Shown here in pieces: positions 1 through 6,476 of a stretch of DNA of 16,332 bases (its first letter is position 1; each line of letters begins with the position of its first letter). The translations under genes were made by a program, and so were the position numbers. Location: positions 1-16,332 of the forward strand of contig CAKTXH010000049.1 of NCBI GenBank assembly GCA_934630975.1. Direction: 5' to 3'. The DNA is from an uncultured Clostridia bacterium (lineage in GTDB: Bacteria > Bacillota > Clostridia > Christensenellales > Aristaeellaceae). The notes under the pieces are model-generated. The model saw only the letters and a program-made list of their open reading frames with translations, was not told the origin of the DNA and did not search any database.

Positions 1-527
1 GTGCCGATGGCGAACATGCCCTGCGCGGCGTTGCCCATGCCGCCGAGGGTCGTGGAGGATTCCACGCCGATGACCTTCGCGCCGTTCTCCGCGGCGGAAA
101 GCGCGGCGGTCGTGCCGGAAGCGCCCATGCCGATGACCAGCACGTCGCAATCCACGGTCTCGTCCTCACCCTTGACGACTTCGGCCTTCTCAAAGGTCAG
201 GCCCGCCTGCTCGAGCGCGGCGGTCGCGGCCTCGATCACGGCGTTGGAGGTGAGGGTCGCGCCGGAGACGGTATCGACATACGGCGTCTGGTTCGCGACG
301 ATCTCTTCGCAGAGCTGCGGCATGGCCGCGCCGCCCAGAGCGGGCGTCTCGCTGATGCCGGTGGCCTCAGCCGCGGTGATCTTGCCGTCCTCGACGGTCA
401 CGTTCACGGTCACGTCGCCGCCGAAGCCCTTGGCGGAGGCGGAGAAGGTCTCGGCGCTGGCCATCGCCGCGCCAAAGATCATGGCGGAGGCGAGCACGGC
501 GCTGAGCGCTGTTTTCATGTTCTTCAT
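1..527 (-). CDS. Secreted FMN-binding / FAD-dependent reductase, N-terminal part (cut by the window edge)
   Basis: This is the first 175 codons of a gene that continues past the left edge on the minus strand. It starts at the ATG at 525-527, behind a ribosome site AAAAGGGG (537-544). Residues 1-25 form a signal peptide (Lys-rich start, hydrophobic core, ending AMASA). Residues 28-110 are an FMN-binding domain that opens AKGFGGDV and carries SGAT (88-91), the motif whose Thr is covalently flavinylated by ApbE in this family. After a linker the FAD Rossmann fold begins with GMGASG (133-138). The order is that of extracellular fumarate-reductase-like flavoproteins. The substrate cannot be named because the catalytic domain lies outside the window. 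It resembles the reductase at 6477-8420 but has one FMN domain rather than two. It lies downstream of a two-component system on the same strand, separated by two hairpins. Confidence 0.85.
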   Translation of the reverse strand, partial: MKNMKTALSAVLASAMIFGAAMASAETFSASAKGFGGDVTVNVTVEDGKITAAEATGISETPALGGAAMPQLCEEIVANQTPYVDTVSGATLTSNAVIEAATAALEQAGLTFEKAEVVKGEDETVDCDVLVIGMGASGTTAALSAAENGAKVIGVESSTTLGGMGNAAQGMFAIG

Positions 528-536
528 GAAAAAATA

Positions 537-601
537 CCCCTTTTCTGTTTTCCGGCAGGGCGGAGAAGAACTTCGCCCTGCGTTTGTGAATAGATTATCA
601 C
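537..601 (-). promoter_or_regulatory. Leader of the left reductase: possible -10, dyad and 5' UTR hairpin
   Basis: On the minus strand a GATAAT box (594-599) lies inside a GTGA-N8-TCAC dyad (586-601), which could be an operator over the -10. Downstream of it, a perfect 7-bp stem CAGGGCG/CGCCCTG (556-562 with 574-580) would lie in the transcript leader about 30 bases before the start codon. No convincing -35 is visible. The promoter call is therefore weak, while the hairpin is seen directly. Confidence 0.35.
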
Positions 602-714
602 GACGGATTTGGAAAGAAAAGGGGTTTTGCGCCGTTGGTCGTTTTTCGTGCGTAACTGGCACAGGCTAAACGGATTGAGACGAAAAAAGTAAGAATATTT
701 GACCCCGAAGGTTT

Positions 715-758
715 CCAAAGGGCGAGCGGAAAGCCCTTTGGTCGTGCCCGCAGGCACG
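715..758 (-). repeat. Two adjacent perfect hairpins after the kinase gene (REP-like or terminator)
   Basis: Directly after the kinase stop codon lie two perfect inverted repeats: CGTGCC/GGCACG (743-748 with 753-758, 4-base loop) and CCAAAGGGC/GCCCTTTGG (715-723 with 733-741, 9-base loop). On the minus strand neither is followed at once by a T run. The first T6 comes only about 25 bases later (near 683-688). They may end the two-component transcript or protect its 3' end. The compact double-hairpin layout also resembles a dispersed intergenic repeat. Confidence 0.5.
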
Positions 759-763
759 AAATC

Positions 764-2089
764 TTATTTGGCGGGGAGAAGGACATTGACGATAAACAGA
801 CGGTTTTCGTCCGAAAGCGTCATTTCCCCGCCCAGCGCATGCACGCAGTCGCGCACACTGCGCAGGCCGTACCCGTGCGCGTTCGCATCCGCCTTGGTGG
901 TGGAAAAGCCGCTGCCCGCGCGGCGGCGCTCGCCCTGATAGCGGTTCTCCGTGCGGATGACGAGCAGATTGCCGCGCAGGTTGGTGCGCAGGGTGACGGT
1001 TTTATCCTCCTCCTCGGGCAGGGGCGCGACGGCCTCGATGGCGTTATCGAGCAGGTTGCCGTAAAGCGTGCACAAATCCGGGCTGGAAATGGCGTTCAGC
1101 GCGCCGATGGCCTCCTGCGAAATGCAGGGGATGAGCGACGCGCCCACGCGGCTGCACTCGTCCATCTTCTGCGCCAGCAGCACGTCGAGCACCTGACAGC
1201 CGGAAATGCGCTGTACGGCGACGGGCGCGAAGCGGTGCGTCAGCGTGGCGATGTATTCCGCCGCCTCCTGCGAACCGCCCATCGCCGCGAGGGTGGCGAG
1301 GTGGTTGCGCATGTCGTGGCTGAGTTTGTTGATGCTGTCGATCTGCTGCTGACGCTGGGCCATCTGCGCTTCCAGCCGCTCGAGGGTCATGTGGTCGTGC
1401 TCGGCCTGCCGCTCCCGGTCGATGCCCTCCACCAGCCGGTTGGAGAGCAGCGAGACGGCGACCGCCAGCAGGCAGACCAGAAAGCACAGCGCGCTCATCG
1501 TGCCGGAATAGCTCACGTCGCCGACCATGAACGAGCGGTATTGCAGGCTTTTGACGTACAGGTAAGGCACGGCGGGCAGAAAGATCAGCGCGGCCATCGT
1601 GCGGTTCATCCGCCGGTCGTGCACAAGGCAGGCCGAACGGCGCAGAAAGAGACAGCAGAGCGTTTGCAGCGCCATCAGCGGCAGGGTGAGCGCGAGCTGG
1701 TCGGCTGCGCTGCTTTCCATGCGGAAGGCTTTCATAAACGGAAGCATATCCCACAGCAGGGATTTGCACATATCCAGCGACAGATGGAACACCAGCGAGC
1801 TGTTGAGCACCTGCATCAGCGGCAGCTCGTACAGCGCCCAGCCCGTCAGCGCCACGGCGGCAAAGTGCAGCAGAATGTTGAGCACCATGTCCGAGGAGCT
1901 TTGGCCGATGCGCAGCGCGGCGAACGCGAACGCCATCGCGGCGCAGAAGAGGGCGCGCAGCGCGCGGCGGCGCGGGGTTTCGCACCGGCGGGCCAGCCCC
2001 TGCCGGGCATACGGGCGCAGAAAGAGCAAAAGCGTCGCCAGCTCCAGCGCGCCGTAGAGCAGGGCGACGGCAAAAACGGACAGGCTCAT
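764..2089 (-). CDS. Membrane sensor histidine kinase, GHKL/AgrC type
   Basis: This is a 441-residue sensor kinase that autophosphorylates and passes phosphate to the LytTR regulator encoded just upstream. The N-terminal half (about residues 1-215) holds several hydrophobic helices of a polytopic sensor. A charged coiled-coil stretch (222-255) follows. The H box SHDMRNHL has the phospho-acceptor His258, the N box NLLDNAIEAV lies at 345-354, and the G box GYGL at 406-409. This is the layout of AgrC/ComD-like kinases with a HATPase_c_5 domain. The start at 2089 is chosen because its ATG overlaps the regulator's stop codon (ATGA), the usual translational coupling. A longer reading frame to 2197 would run far into the regulator gene and lacks a matching ribosome site. 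The ligand is unknown. No signal-peptide precursor gene is seen nearby. Confidence 0.9.
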   Translation of the reverse strand: MSLSVFAVALLYGALELATLLLFLRPYARQGLARRCETPRRRALRALFCAAMAFAFAALRIGQSSSDMVLNILLHFAAVALTGWALYELPLMQVLNSSLVFHLSLDMCKSLLWDMLPFMKAFRMESSAADQLALTLPLMALQTLCCLFLRRSACLVHDRRMNRTMAALIFLPAVPYLYVKSLQYRSFMVGDVSYSGTMSALCFLVCLLAVAVSLLSNRLVEGIDRERQAEHDHMTLERLEAQMAQRQQQIDSINKLSHDMRNHLATLAAMGGSQEAAEYIATLTHRFAPVAVQRISGCQVLDVLLAQKMDECSRVGASLIPCISQEAIGALNAISSPDLCTLYGNLLDNAIEAVAPLPEEEDKTVTLRTNLRGNLLVIRTENRYQGERRRAGSGFSTTKADANAHGYGLRSVRDCVHALGGEMTLSDENRLFIVNVLLPAK

Positions 2090-2790
2090 AGCTGTTCCCC
2101 CATAAAGCTGGTCAGCGCTTTTAAAAAGTCGCGCTTCTTGTGGCGGCTGACGGGCAGAACGTCCCCGCCGACGGTCACGTCGCAGCCGCTGATGCACTCC
2201 ACGTGCGCCAGCGAGACGATGCAGGCGTTGTGGATGCGGAAAAACGCGTTTTCCGGCAGCTGGCTTTCCAGCGCGGAGAGCGTCATACGCAGTTCGAGCG
2301 TTTGCGCGGCGGTATGCAGCCGAACCTTGCGCCCGTAGGTTTCGGCATAGAGGATATCGCGCACGGGGACGACGGTGGTTGCGTCCTGCGTGTGCAGGGT
2401 CAGCGCGGCGGGCACGGCCGGGCCGAGACGGCGCAGCGCCTTGCCCATCAGGTCGTCCAGCCGCGAAAGCGTGATCGGCTTGACCAGAAAATCCAGCGCG
2501 GCGACGGCGTAACCATCCAGCGCGCGGGCGACGAGGTTGGTGCAGAAGACAATCAGCACGCGCTCGTCGCGATCGCGGATGCGGTGCGCCGCGTCCATGC
2601 CGCTCAGGCCGGGCATGTCGATATCCAAAAGAAGCAGATCGACGCCCGGCTGATACGCCGCCACCAGCGCCGAACCGCTGTCGAACGCGCGGATTTCCGC
2701 CTCGACGCCGCGCGCGGCGCAGACCTGCCGCAGAAGCGCGCCGAGCTGCTCCCGCTGGGGCGCTTCGTCCTCCGCCAGCCAGATTTGCAT
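2086..2790 (-). CDS. LytTR-family response regulator
   Basis: This is a 234-residue regulator of the AgrA/LytR class. The receiver domain (1-120) has the acidic pair Glu8-Asp9, phospho-acceptor Asp56 in LLLLDIDMPG, Thr84 and Lys104 in FLVKP. The LytTR DNA-binding domain occupies about 130-234 and includes FFRIHNACIV and VSRHKK. The start is decided by the ribosome site: GGGAGG (2799-2804) sits 8 bases before the ATG at 2788-2790. An upstream TTG at 2794-2796 is only 2 bases from that site and is less likely. The gene overlaps the kinase by 4 bases, so the two form an operon. Targets are unknown; the flavin reductase downstream on the same strand is a candidate by position only. A possible TATGAT -10 lies upstream without a good -35. 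Confidence 0.92.
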   Translation of the reverse strand: MQIWLAEDEAPQREQLGALLRQVCAARGVEAEIRAFDSGSALVAAYQPGVDLLLLDIDMPGLSGMDAAHRIRDRDERVLIVFCTNLVARALDGYAVAALDFLVKPITLSRLDDLMGKALRRLGPAVPAALTLHTQDATTVVPVRDILYAETYGRKVRLHTAAQTLELRMTLSALESQLPENAFFRIHNACIVSLAHVECISGCDVTVGGDVLPVSRHKKRDFLKALTSFMGEQL

Positions 2791-2884
2791 GCGCAACGCC
2801 TCCCGTTCCTTTCGTGTGCCCTTATGGTATCATATTGCGCGCGGAAAATCCACCGAAAACGGGGGAAAGATGCGAAAATCCGCT

Positions 2885-2912
2885 TTCAAAAGAAGGTAAA
2901 ATGCGTTATAAT
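2885..2912 (+). promoter_or_regulatory. Sigma-A promoter for the kinase/ketopantoate reductase genes
   Basis: A perfect TATAAT (2907-2912) follows TTCAAA (2885-2890, 4 of 6 matches to TTGACA) with a 16-base spacer. It lies about 40 bases before the ATG at 2953 and after the divergent start of the response regulator. Confidence 0.6.
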
Positions 2913-2952
2913 CAAACGGAATATGTCATCCGAGAGGAGTTTGTTTTTTCCC

Positions 2953-4083
2953 ATGAACCAAGAGACGATGAATCCGCAGACCGCGCGCAAGCTGCTGGAG
3001 GTTGGCGAGGCGTTTCGGATTCCCGGCCCGTTTTTCTCCTACGAGGAGATCAAGATGGGCAATGTCAACCACACCTATAAAGTCAACTACATCCGCGACG
3101 ACGGCACCGGCATGGCGAAGGTCAAATCCTATCTGGTGCAGCGGGTCAACACATACGCGTTTCAGCAGCCGGTGGAATTGATGAAGAACATCGACGGGGT
3201 GACGGAGCACATCCGCAAAAAGCACCCCGGCGCGCAGTATCTCCACTTCCACCACACGCAGGACGGGCGCAACTACCTGTTCGACGCGGACGGTTTCTGG
3301 CGGCTGAGCAACTACGTGCCCTCCGTGACCTACGATTCCTGCGACGATTTGGACGTGGTGCGCAGCGCGGGCGAGGCGTTCGGCAATTTCCAGATGATGC
3401 TCTCGGATTTCGACGCGAGCAGCCTGTATTATACCATCCCGGATTTCCATAACACCCGCAAGCGCTACGCCAAACTGCGCGAAGACATGGCGCTCGACCC
3501 GTGCGGCCGCGTGGAGGAGGTTCAGGCGGAGCTTGACTGGCTGCTCTCCGTGGAGGAGCGCGCCTGCACGCTGACGGATCTTTACGAGCGGGGCGAGCTG
3601 CCGCTGCGTGTGACCCACAACGATACGAAGATCAACAACGTGCTCTTTGACGAGGAGACCAAGCGGGCGCTGGTCGTGATCGACCTGGATACGGTGATGC
3701 CGGGGCTGGTCGGGCACGATTTCGGCGACGCGATCCGCTTTGCGGCGAACTTCGTCGAGGAGGATTCCCCGCACGACGACAAGGCGGGCGTGAACCTGAA
3801 CGTCTATTGGGCGTTCGCCGAAGGCTTCCTCAAGGAGACGGCTTCCACGCTGACCCCGCGCGAGGTGGAAATGCTGGGCGAAAGCTGCTTTGCCCTGGCC
3901 TGCGAGCTGGCCACGCGCTTTCTGGATGATTATATCGTCGGCGACAAATACTTCAAGATCAAGAGCGCCAAGCATAATCTGGTGCGCACACGCTGCCAGA
4001 TTGCGCTGGCGAAGGACATGCTGCGGAAAATGGACGCGATGAACGCCATCGTGATGGATTGCTATCGGCGGTATCGCGCATGA
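2953..4083 (+). CDS. APH-fold sugar kinase, N-acetylhexosamine 1-kinase-like
   Basis: This 376-residue protein belongs to the aminoglycoside-phosphotransferase/choline-kinase fold. The closest pattern I recognise is N-acetylhexosamine 1-kinase (NahK), which phosphorylates GlcNAc or GalNAc at C1 in salvage of host glycans. The catalytic loop is THNDTKINNVLFD (221-233; His222, Asp224, Asn229). The metal-binding segment is VVIDLDTVMPGLVGHDFGDA (241-260; Asp244, Asp246). The N-lobe starts at about residue 15. The length fits NahK (about 360 residues). The ATG at 2953 is used: AGGAG (2935-2939) is somewhat far at 13 bases, but the earlier in-frame ATG at 2923 has no ribosome site and lies only about 10 bases past the -10. 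The ketopantoate reductase follows after 44 bases, probably co-transcribed. No lacto-N-biose phosphorylase or epimerase gene is adjacent, so the substrate is not certain. Confidence 0.8.
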   Translation: MNQETMNPQTARKLLEVGEAFRIPGPFFSYEEIKMGNVNHTYKVNYIRDDGTGMAKVKSYLVQRVNTYAFQQPVELMKNIDGVTEHIRKKHPGAQYLHFHHTQDGRNYLFDADGFWRLSNYVPSVTYDSCDDLDVVRSAGEAFGNFQMMLSDFDASSLYYTIPDFHNTRKRYAKLREDMALDPCGRVEEVQAELDWLLSVEERACTLTDLYERGELPLRVTHNDTKINNVLFDEETKRALVVIDLDTVMPGLVGHDFGDAIRFAANFVEEDSPHDDKAGVNLNVYWAFAEGFLKETASTLTPREVEMLGESCFALACELATRFLDDYIVGDKYFKIKSAKHNLVRTRCQIALAKDMLRKMDAMNAIVMDCYRRYRA

Positions 4084-4127
4084 CGCGGCCGCGCAACGAG
4101 AACGAGAGAAGAGGAGGCGCAGGAAAC

Positions 4128-5045
4128 ATGAAAATCGCGGTGATCGGCTGCGGCGCGATGGGCGCGCTGTACGGCGGCTATCTGAGCCAAAACAACGAGG
4201 TGACGCTGGTGGATCGAAACCTCGAGCGCATCGCCAAAATTCAAAAGGACGGCCTGCGCATCGCCGAGCCGGACGGAAGCGCGAAAATCTATCGCCCGGG
4301 CATTACGGGCGACACGAGCGGCATGCAGCCGGTCGATCTGGTGATTCTGTTCGTCAAGGCCATGCAGAGCGAGGCGGCGCTGGAAAAGAACCGCGCGTTG
4401 ATCGGCAGAGATACCTATTTAATGACCCTCCAGAACGGCAGCGGCCACGAAGAGACGCTTCGCCGCTTTGCGGATGACGCGCATATCGTCATCGGCACGA
4501 CGCAGCACAACAGCGCCGTCACCGGCGTGGGCGAAATCCGCCACGGCGGCAGCGGATGGACGCACATCGGCCCGCTGACCGGCGACGCGGCGCGGCTGGA
4601 GGCAATCCGCACGGCGTTTGCTTCCTGCGGGTTTGAAACCGACTGCATGCAGGATATCAAGCGCCTGATCTGGCAGAAGATGCTGACCAACGTTTCGGCC
4701 AGCGTGCTCACCGGCGTGCTGCAAGTGCCGATGGGCTTCATCGCCGAAAACCCGAACGCGTGGGCGCTGTGCGAAACGCTGGTGCGCGAGGCGGTGGCCG
4801 TCGCGGCGGGCGAGGGCATTGAATTCGACGCGGATGAAAAGGTCGCCGAAGTGCGCAAAGTCTGCACGGACAGCCCCGCCGGGCTGACCAGCATTTACGC
4901 CGACCTGCGGGACGGCCGACGCACCGAGGTCGATACCATCAGCGGAAGCGTCGTCCGCGCCAGCGATAGAAACGGCGTGCCCGCGCCGACCCACCGCGCG
5001 ATGGTTCGGTTGGTGCACGCAATGGAACAAAAACATCAGGCATAA
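4128..5045 (+). CDS. panE: 2-dehydropantoate 2-reductase (ketopantoate reductase family)
   Basis: This 305-residue cytosolic enzyme uses NADPH to reduce ketopantoate to pantoate in the pantothenate/CoA pathway. The Rossmann motif GCGAMG lies at 7-12 in the first strand. The C-terminal domain has the catalytic Lys184 and Asn188 in WQKMLTNVSA (182-191; equivalent to Lys176 and Asn180 of the E. coli enzyme) and Glu267 in RRTEVDTISG (264-273). The length matches PanE (about 300). The start is the ATG at 4128 after GAGGAGG (4111-4117). A longer frame that overlaps the kinase gene has no support. A strong terminator follows. Paralogues in this family can reduce other 2-oxoacids, so pantothenate synthesis is likely but not proven. 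Confidence 0.85.
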   Translation: MKIAVIGCGAMGALYGGYLSQNNEVTLVDRNLERIAKIQKDGLRIAEPDGSAKIYRPGITGDTSGMQPVDLVILFVKAMQSEAALEKNRALIGRDTYLMTLQNGSGHEETLRRFADDAHIVIGTTQHNSAVTGVGEIRHGGSGWTHIGPLTGDAARLEAIRTAFASCGFETDCMQDIKRLIWQKMLTNVSASVLTGVLQVPMGFIAENPNAWALCETLVREAVAVAAGEGIEFDADEKVAEVRKVCTDSPAGLTSIYADLRDGRRTEVDTISGSVVRASDRNGVPAPTHRAMVRLVHAMEQKHQA

Positions 5046-5047
5046 AG

Positions 5048-5090
5048 CAAAGGACGCTGTGGAAGAGCAATTCCGCAGCGTCCTTTTGTT
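5048..5090 (+). terminator. Rho-independent terminator after panE
   Basis: A 16-bp stem runs from AAAGGACGCTG (5049-5059) to CAGCGTCCTTT (5076-5086), continues inward through TGGAA/TTCCG with one G-T pair, and closes on a 6-base loop. It is followed by TTTTGTT. It starts 3 bases after the stop codon. Confidence 0.93.
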
Positions 5091-5098
5091 GTAAAAAC

Positions 5099-5112
5099 GA
5101 CCATTAATGGTC
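5099..5112. repeat. Perfect 14-bp palindrome
   Basis: GACCATTAATGGTC reads the same on both strands. It lies just after the panE terminator and before the palindromic element. It could be an operator half-pair or part of the element's edge. Nothing else supports either role. Confidence 0.4.
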
Positions 5113-5139
5113 AAAGTTGGTAAAAGAGGGCATAGAAAA

Positions 5140-5257
5140 CAGCCCCTTTAGGGGCTGCCAGTGAAAGCGGTGCGGTTGGCGGATCTTCAATGCGCGTGAG
5201 TGCCGCCGGCAATATGCCCTTACAGGGCTTAGTCAAACCACCGGCTAAGCCGGTGGT
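5140..5257 (+). mobile_element. Non-autonomous IS200/IS605-like palindromic element
   Basis: About 118 bases are bounded by two stable hairpins. CAGCCCC-TTTA-GGGGCTG (5140-5157) is at the left. ACCACCGGCT-A-AGCCGGTGGT (5237-5257, perfect 10-bp arms) is at the right. A third hairpin, GCCCT-TAC-AGGGC (5216-5228), sits just before the right one. IS200/IS605 transposases recognise such subterminal imperfect palindromes and do not use terminal inverted repeats, and short derivatives without a transposase are common in Clostridia. No tnpA or tnpB reading frame lies between the hairpins. The exact ends are not visible. The alternative is a structured non-coding RNA, such as the remnant of a TnpB guide RNA at the right end. 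Confidence 0.45.
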
Positions 5258-5410
5258 CATGATTGCGCGCCAAAAAAAGAAGTGCGGTGAGGAAGCAAAG
5301 CGCGAAATAATGGGATGGAAAGAATGAAGGCCGCGTGGTAAAATAGGTTGCGAGAATGGATTTGGTTCGTATGTGGGAAAGAATATTCATATAGAGGATG
5401 GAATAGGGCT

Positions 5411-6343
5411 GTGACAATTCAGATGATGCAGGCTTTTTGGCAAGCGGCTAAATTGGGAAATTTTACACGCGCGGCGGAAAACTGCTTTATGACACAACCG
5501 GCGTTCAGCCGTTTGATGAGCAGGTTTGAAAAGGAAATGGGCGTCCGGTTATTTGAGAGAACGACGCGCCATGTGACGCTGACGCCCGAAGGCGTGATTT
5601 GCCTAAAACGGATTGACGAAATTCTGGAGGCGTATGACCGAATGAGAACAGAGCTGGAGGAAGCCCAAAGCGCTGTGGTGACGGAGCTGCATGTCGGATA
5701 CAACCCGGTGTCCGGCCCGCCGGAGTTCTTTGTTCAGGCGCTTCGACAGCTTCAAAAGGCCTATCCGCATGTCCGCGTGACCATTGTTCGAACCTATTCG
5801 AATCAATTGTACGAGCAGGTGATAAACGGACAGATTGATTTCGCGCTGGTATCGCAGGCCTATCAGAGGTCGGATATGCCGGTTCAGGGCAGGCCGCTTC
5901 AGCCGATTTTGCTCTACGCACTCGTGGAAAATCGAAATCCGCTGGCGAAACTGGAGACAGTTTCCGCCTGTGAGCTGGCGGAATATCCGCTGTTCTTCAT
6001 GAAAAATACGGCGCCGCTGACACGCGAATCTCTGGTAATGGCTTTTCAGGCGAAGGGAATGACGATGCGCGAAGATGGCGAAGTGGATGATCTGGAAGAG
6101 ATGGTGATGCGCGTTCGAATTGGCAACGCGATCGGAATTTCCAGTTTTTGCGACCCAAACCGATCTTATCCGGATATTGTGCCGGTTCGCATTGCAGAAT
6201 ATGGGCAGCCGGACAGAGCGGCCTGCCGTGCGATGGTTTGGCGTAAGGATTGCACGCATCCGTGCGTTGGCGCGATGCTTGCGATCCTTGACCAAATGGC
6301 AAAGGAAAAACCAAGTCGGAACGGCATATATCCCTTTGATTGA
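5411..6343 (+). CDS. LysR-family transcriptional regulator
   Basis: This 310-residue regulator has the standard LysR layout. The N-terminal winged helix-turn-helix (about 1-60) carries FTRAAENCFMTQPAFSRLMS and the conserved RLFERTTRHVTLTPEG. A linker helix follows, then a periplasmic-binding-like effector domain from about residue 90 (starting ELHVGYNPV) to the end. The start is taken as the GTG at 5411, because it gives the usual LysR opening of about 5-10 residues before the first helix. GAGGA (5394-5398) is 12 bases upstream. The longer in-frame ATG at 5348 would add 21 residues unlike the family. The gene lies 133 bases upstream of the fumarate-reductase-like gene on the same strand and is its most likely regulator. 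The ligand may then be that enzyme's substrate, which is inference. Confidence 0.9.
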   Translation: MTIQMMQAFWQAAKLGNFTRAAENCFMTQPAFSRLMSRFEKEMGVRLFERTTRHVTLTPEGVICLKRIDEILEAYDRMRTELEEAQSAVVTELHVGYNPVSGPPEFFVQALRQLQKAYPHVRVTIVRTYSNQLYEQVINGQIDFALVSQAYQRSDMPVQGRPLQPILLYALVENRNPLAKLETVSACELAEYPLFFMKNTAPLTRESLVMAFQAKGMTMREDGEVDDLEEMVMRVRIGNAIGISSFCDPNRSYPDIVPVRIAEYGQPDRAACRAMVWRKDCTHPCVGAMLAILDQMAKEKPSRNGIYPFD

Positions 6344-6387
6344 CGGATTCATAGCAGTTTTGGTATCAATCGCGGACAAAAGCGAAT

Positions 6388-6427
6388 CAAATCGGCATTT
6401 GTCATATCTTTCACAGACTGATATAAT
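6388..6427 (+). promoter_or_regulatory. Strong sigma-A promoter with overlapping inverted repeat, before the reductase
   Basis: TTGTCA (6399-6404, 5 of 6) and TATAAT (6422-6427, 6 of 6) are 17 bases apart, with an extended -10 TG (6419-6420). A perfect inverted repeat CAAAT-CGGC-ATTTG (6388-6401) covers the upstream edge of the -35. This is the place where a LysR-type activator or a repressor could bind. A second, wider inverted repeat GATTGA/TCAATC (6338-6343 and 6366-6371) lies further upstream. Confidence 0.75.
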
Positions 6428-6476
6428 GAGAGACAGCTCGACAGAAAAACAAATGAGCCAAAAAGGAGCGGTAGAC

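Larger units (their letters stand above)
5091..5410. other. Gene-free stretch between panE terminator and the LysR gene
   Basis: I see no credible gene here. It holds a perfect 14-bp palindrome (5099-5112), a set of hairpins described separately as an IS200/IS605-like element (about 5140-5257), an A run, and the leader of the LysR gene. That leader has a possible extended -10, TGGTAAAAT (5336-5344), with no good -35. Confidence 0.6.

Noticed and set aside
1..669. Plus-strand open frame of 222 codons at the left edge
   Set aside because: It is the antisense shadow of the flavin reductase on the minus strand, which has a signal peptide, SGAT and Rossmann motifs.
839..2338. Long plus-strand frame (499 codons)
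   Set aside because: It lies antisense to the kinase and regulator, is rich in Arg, Gln, His and Ala with no domain, and comes from GC-rich codon structure.
2926..3975. Minus-strand frame of 349 codons
   Set aside because: It is antisense to the sugar-kinase gene, which has clear catalytic motifs; no ribosome site or family pattern was seen.
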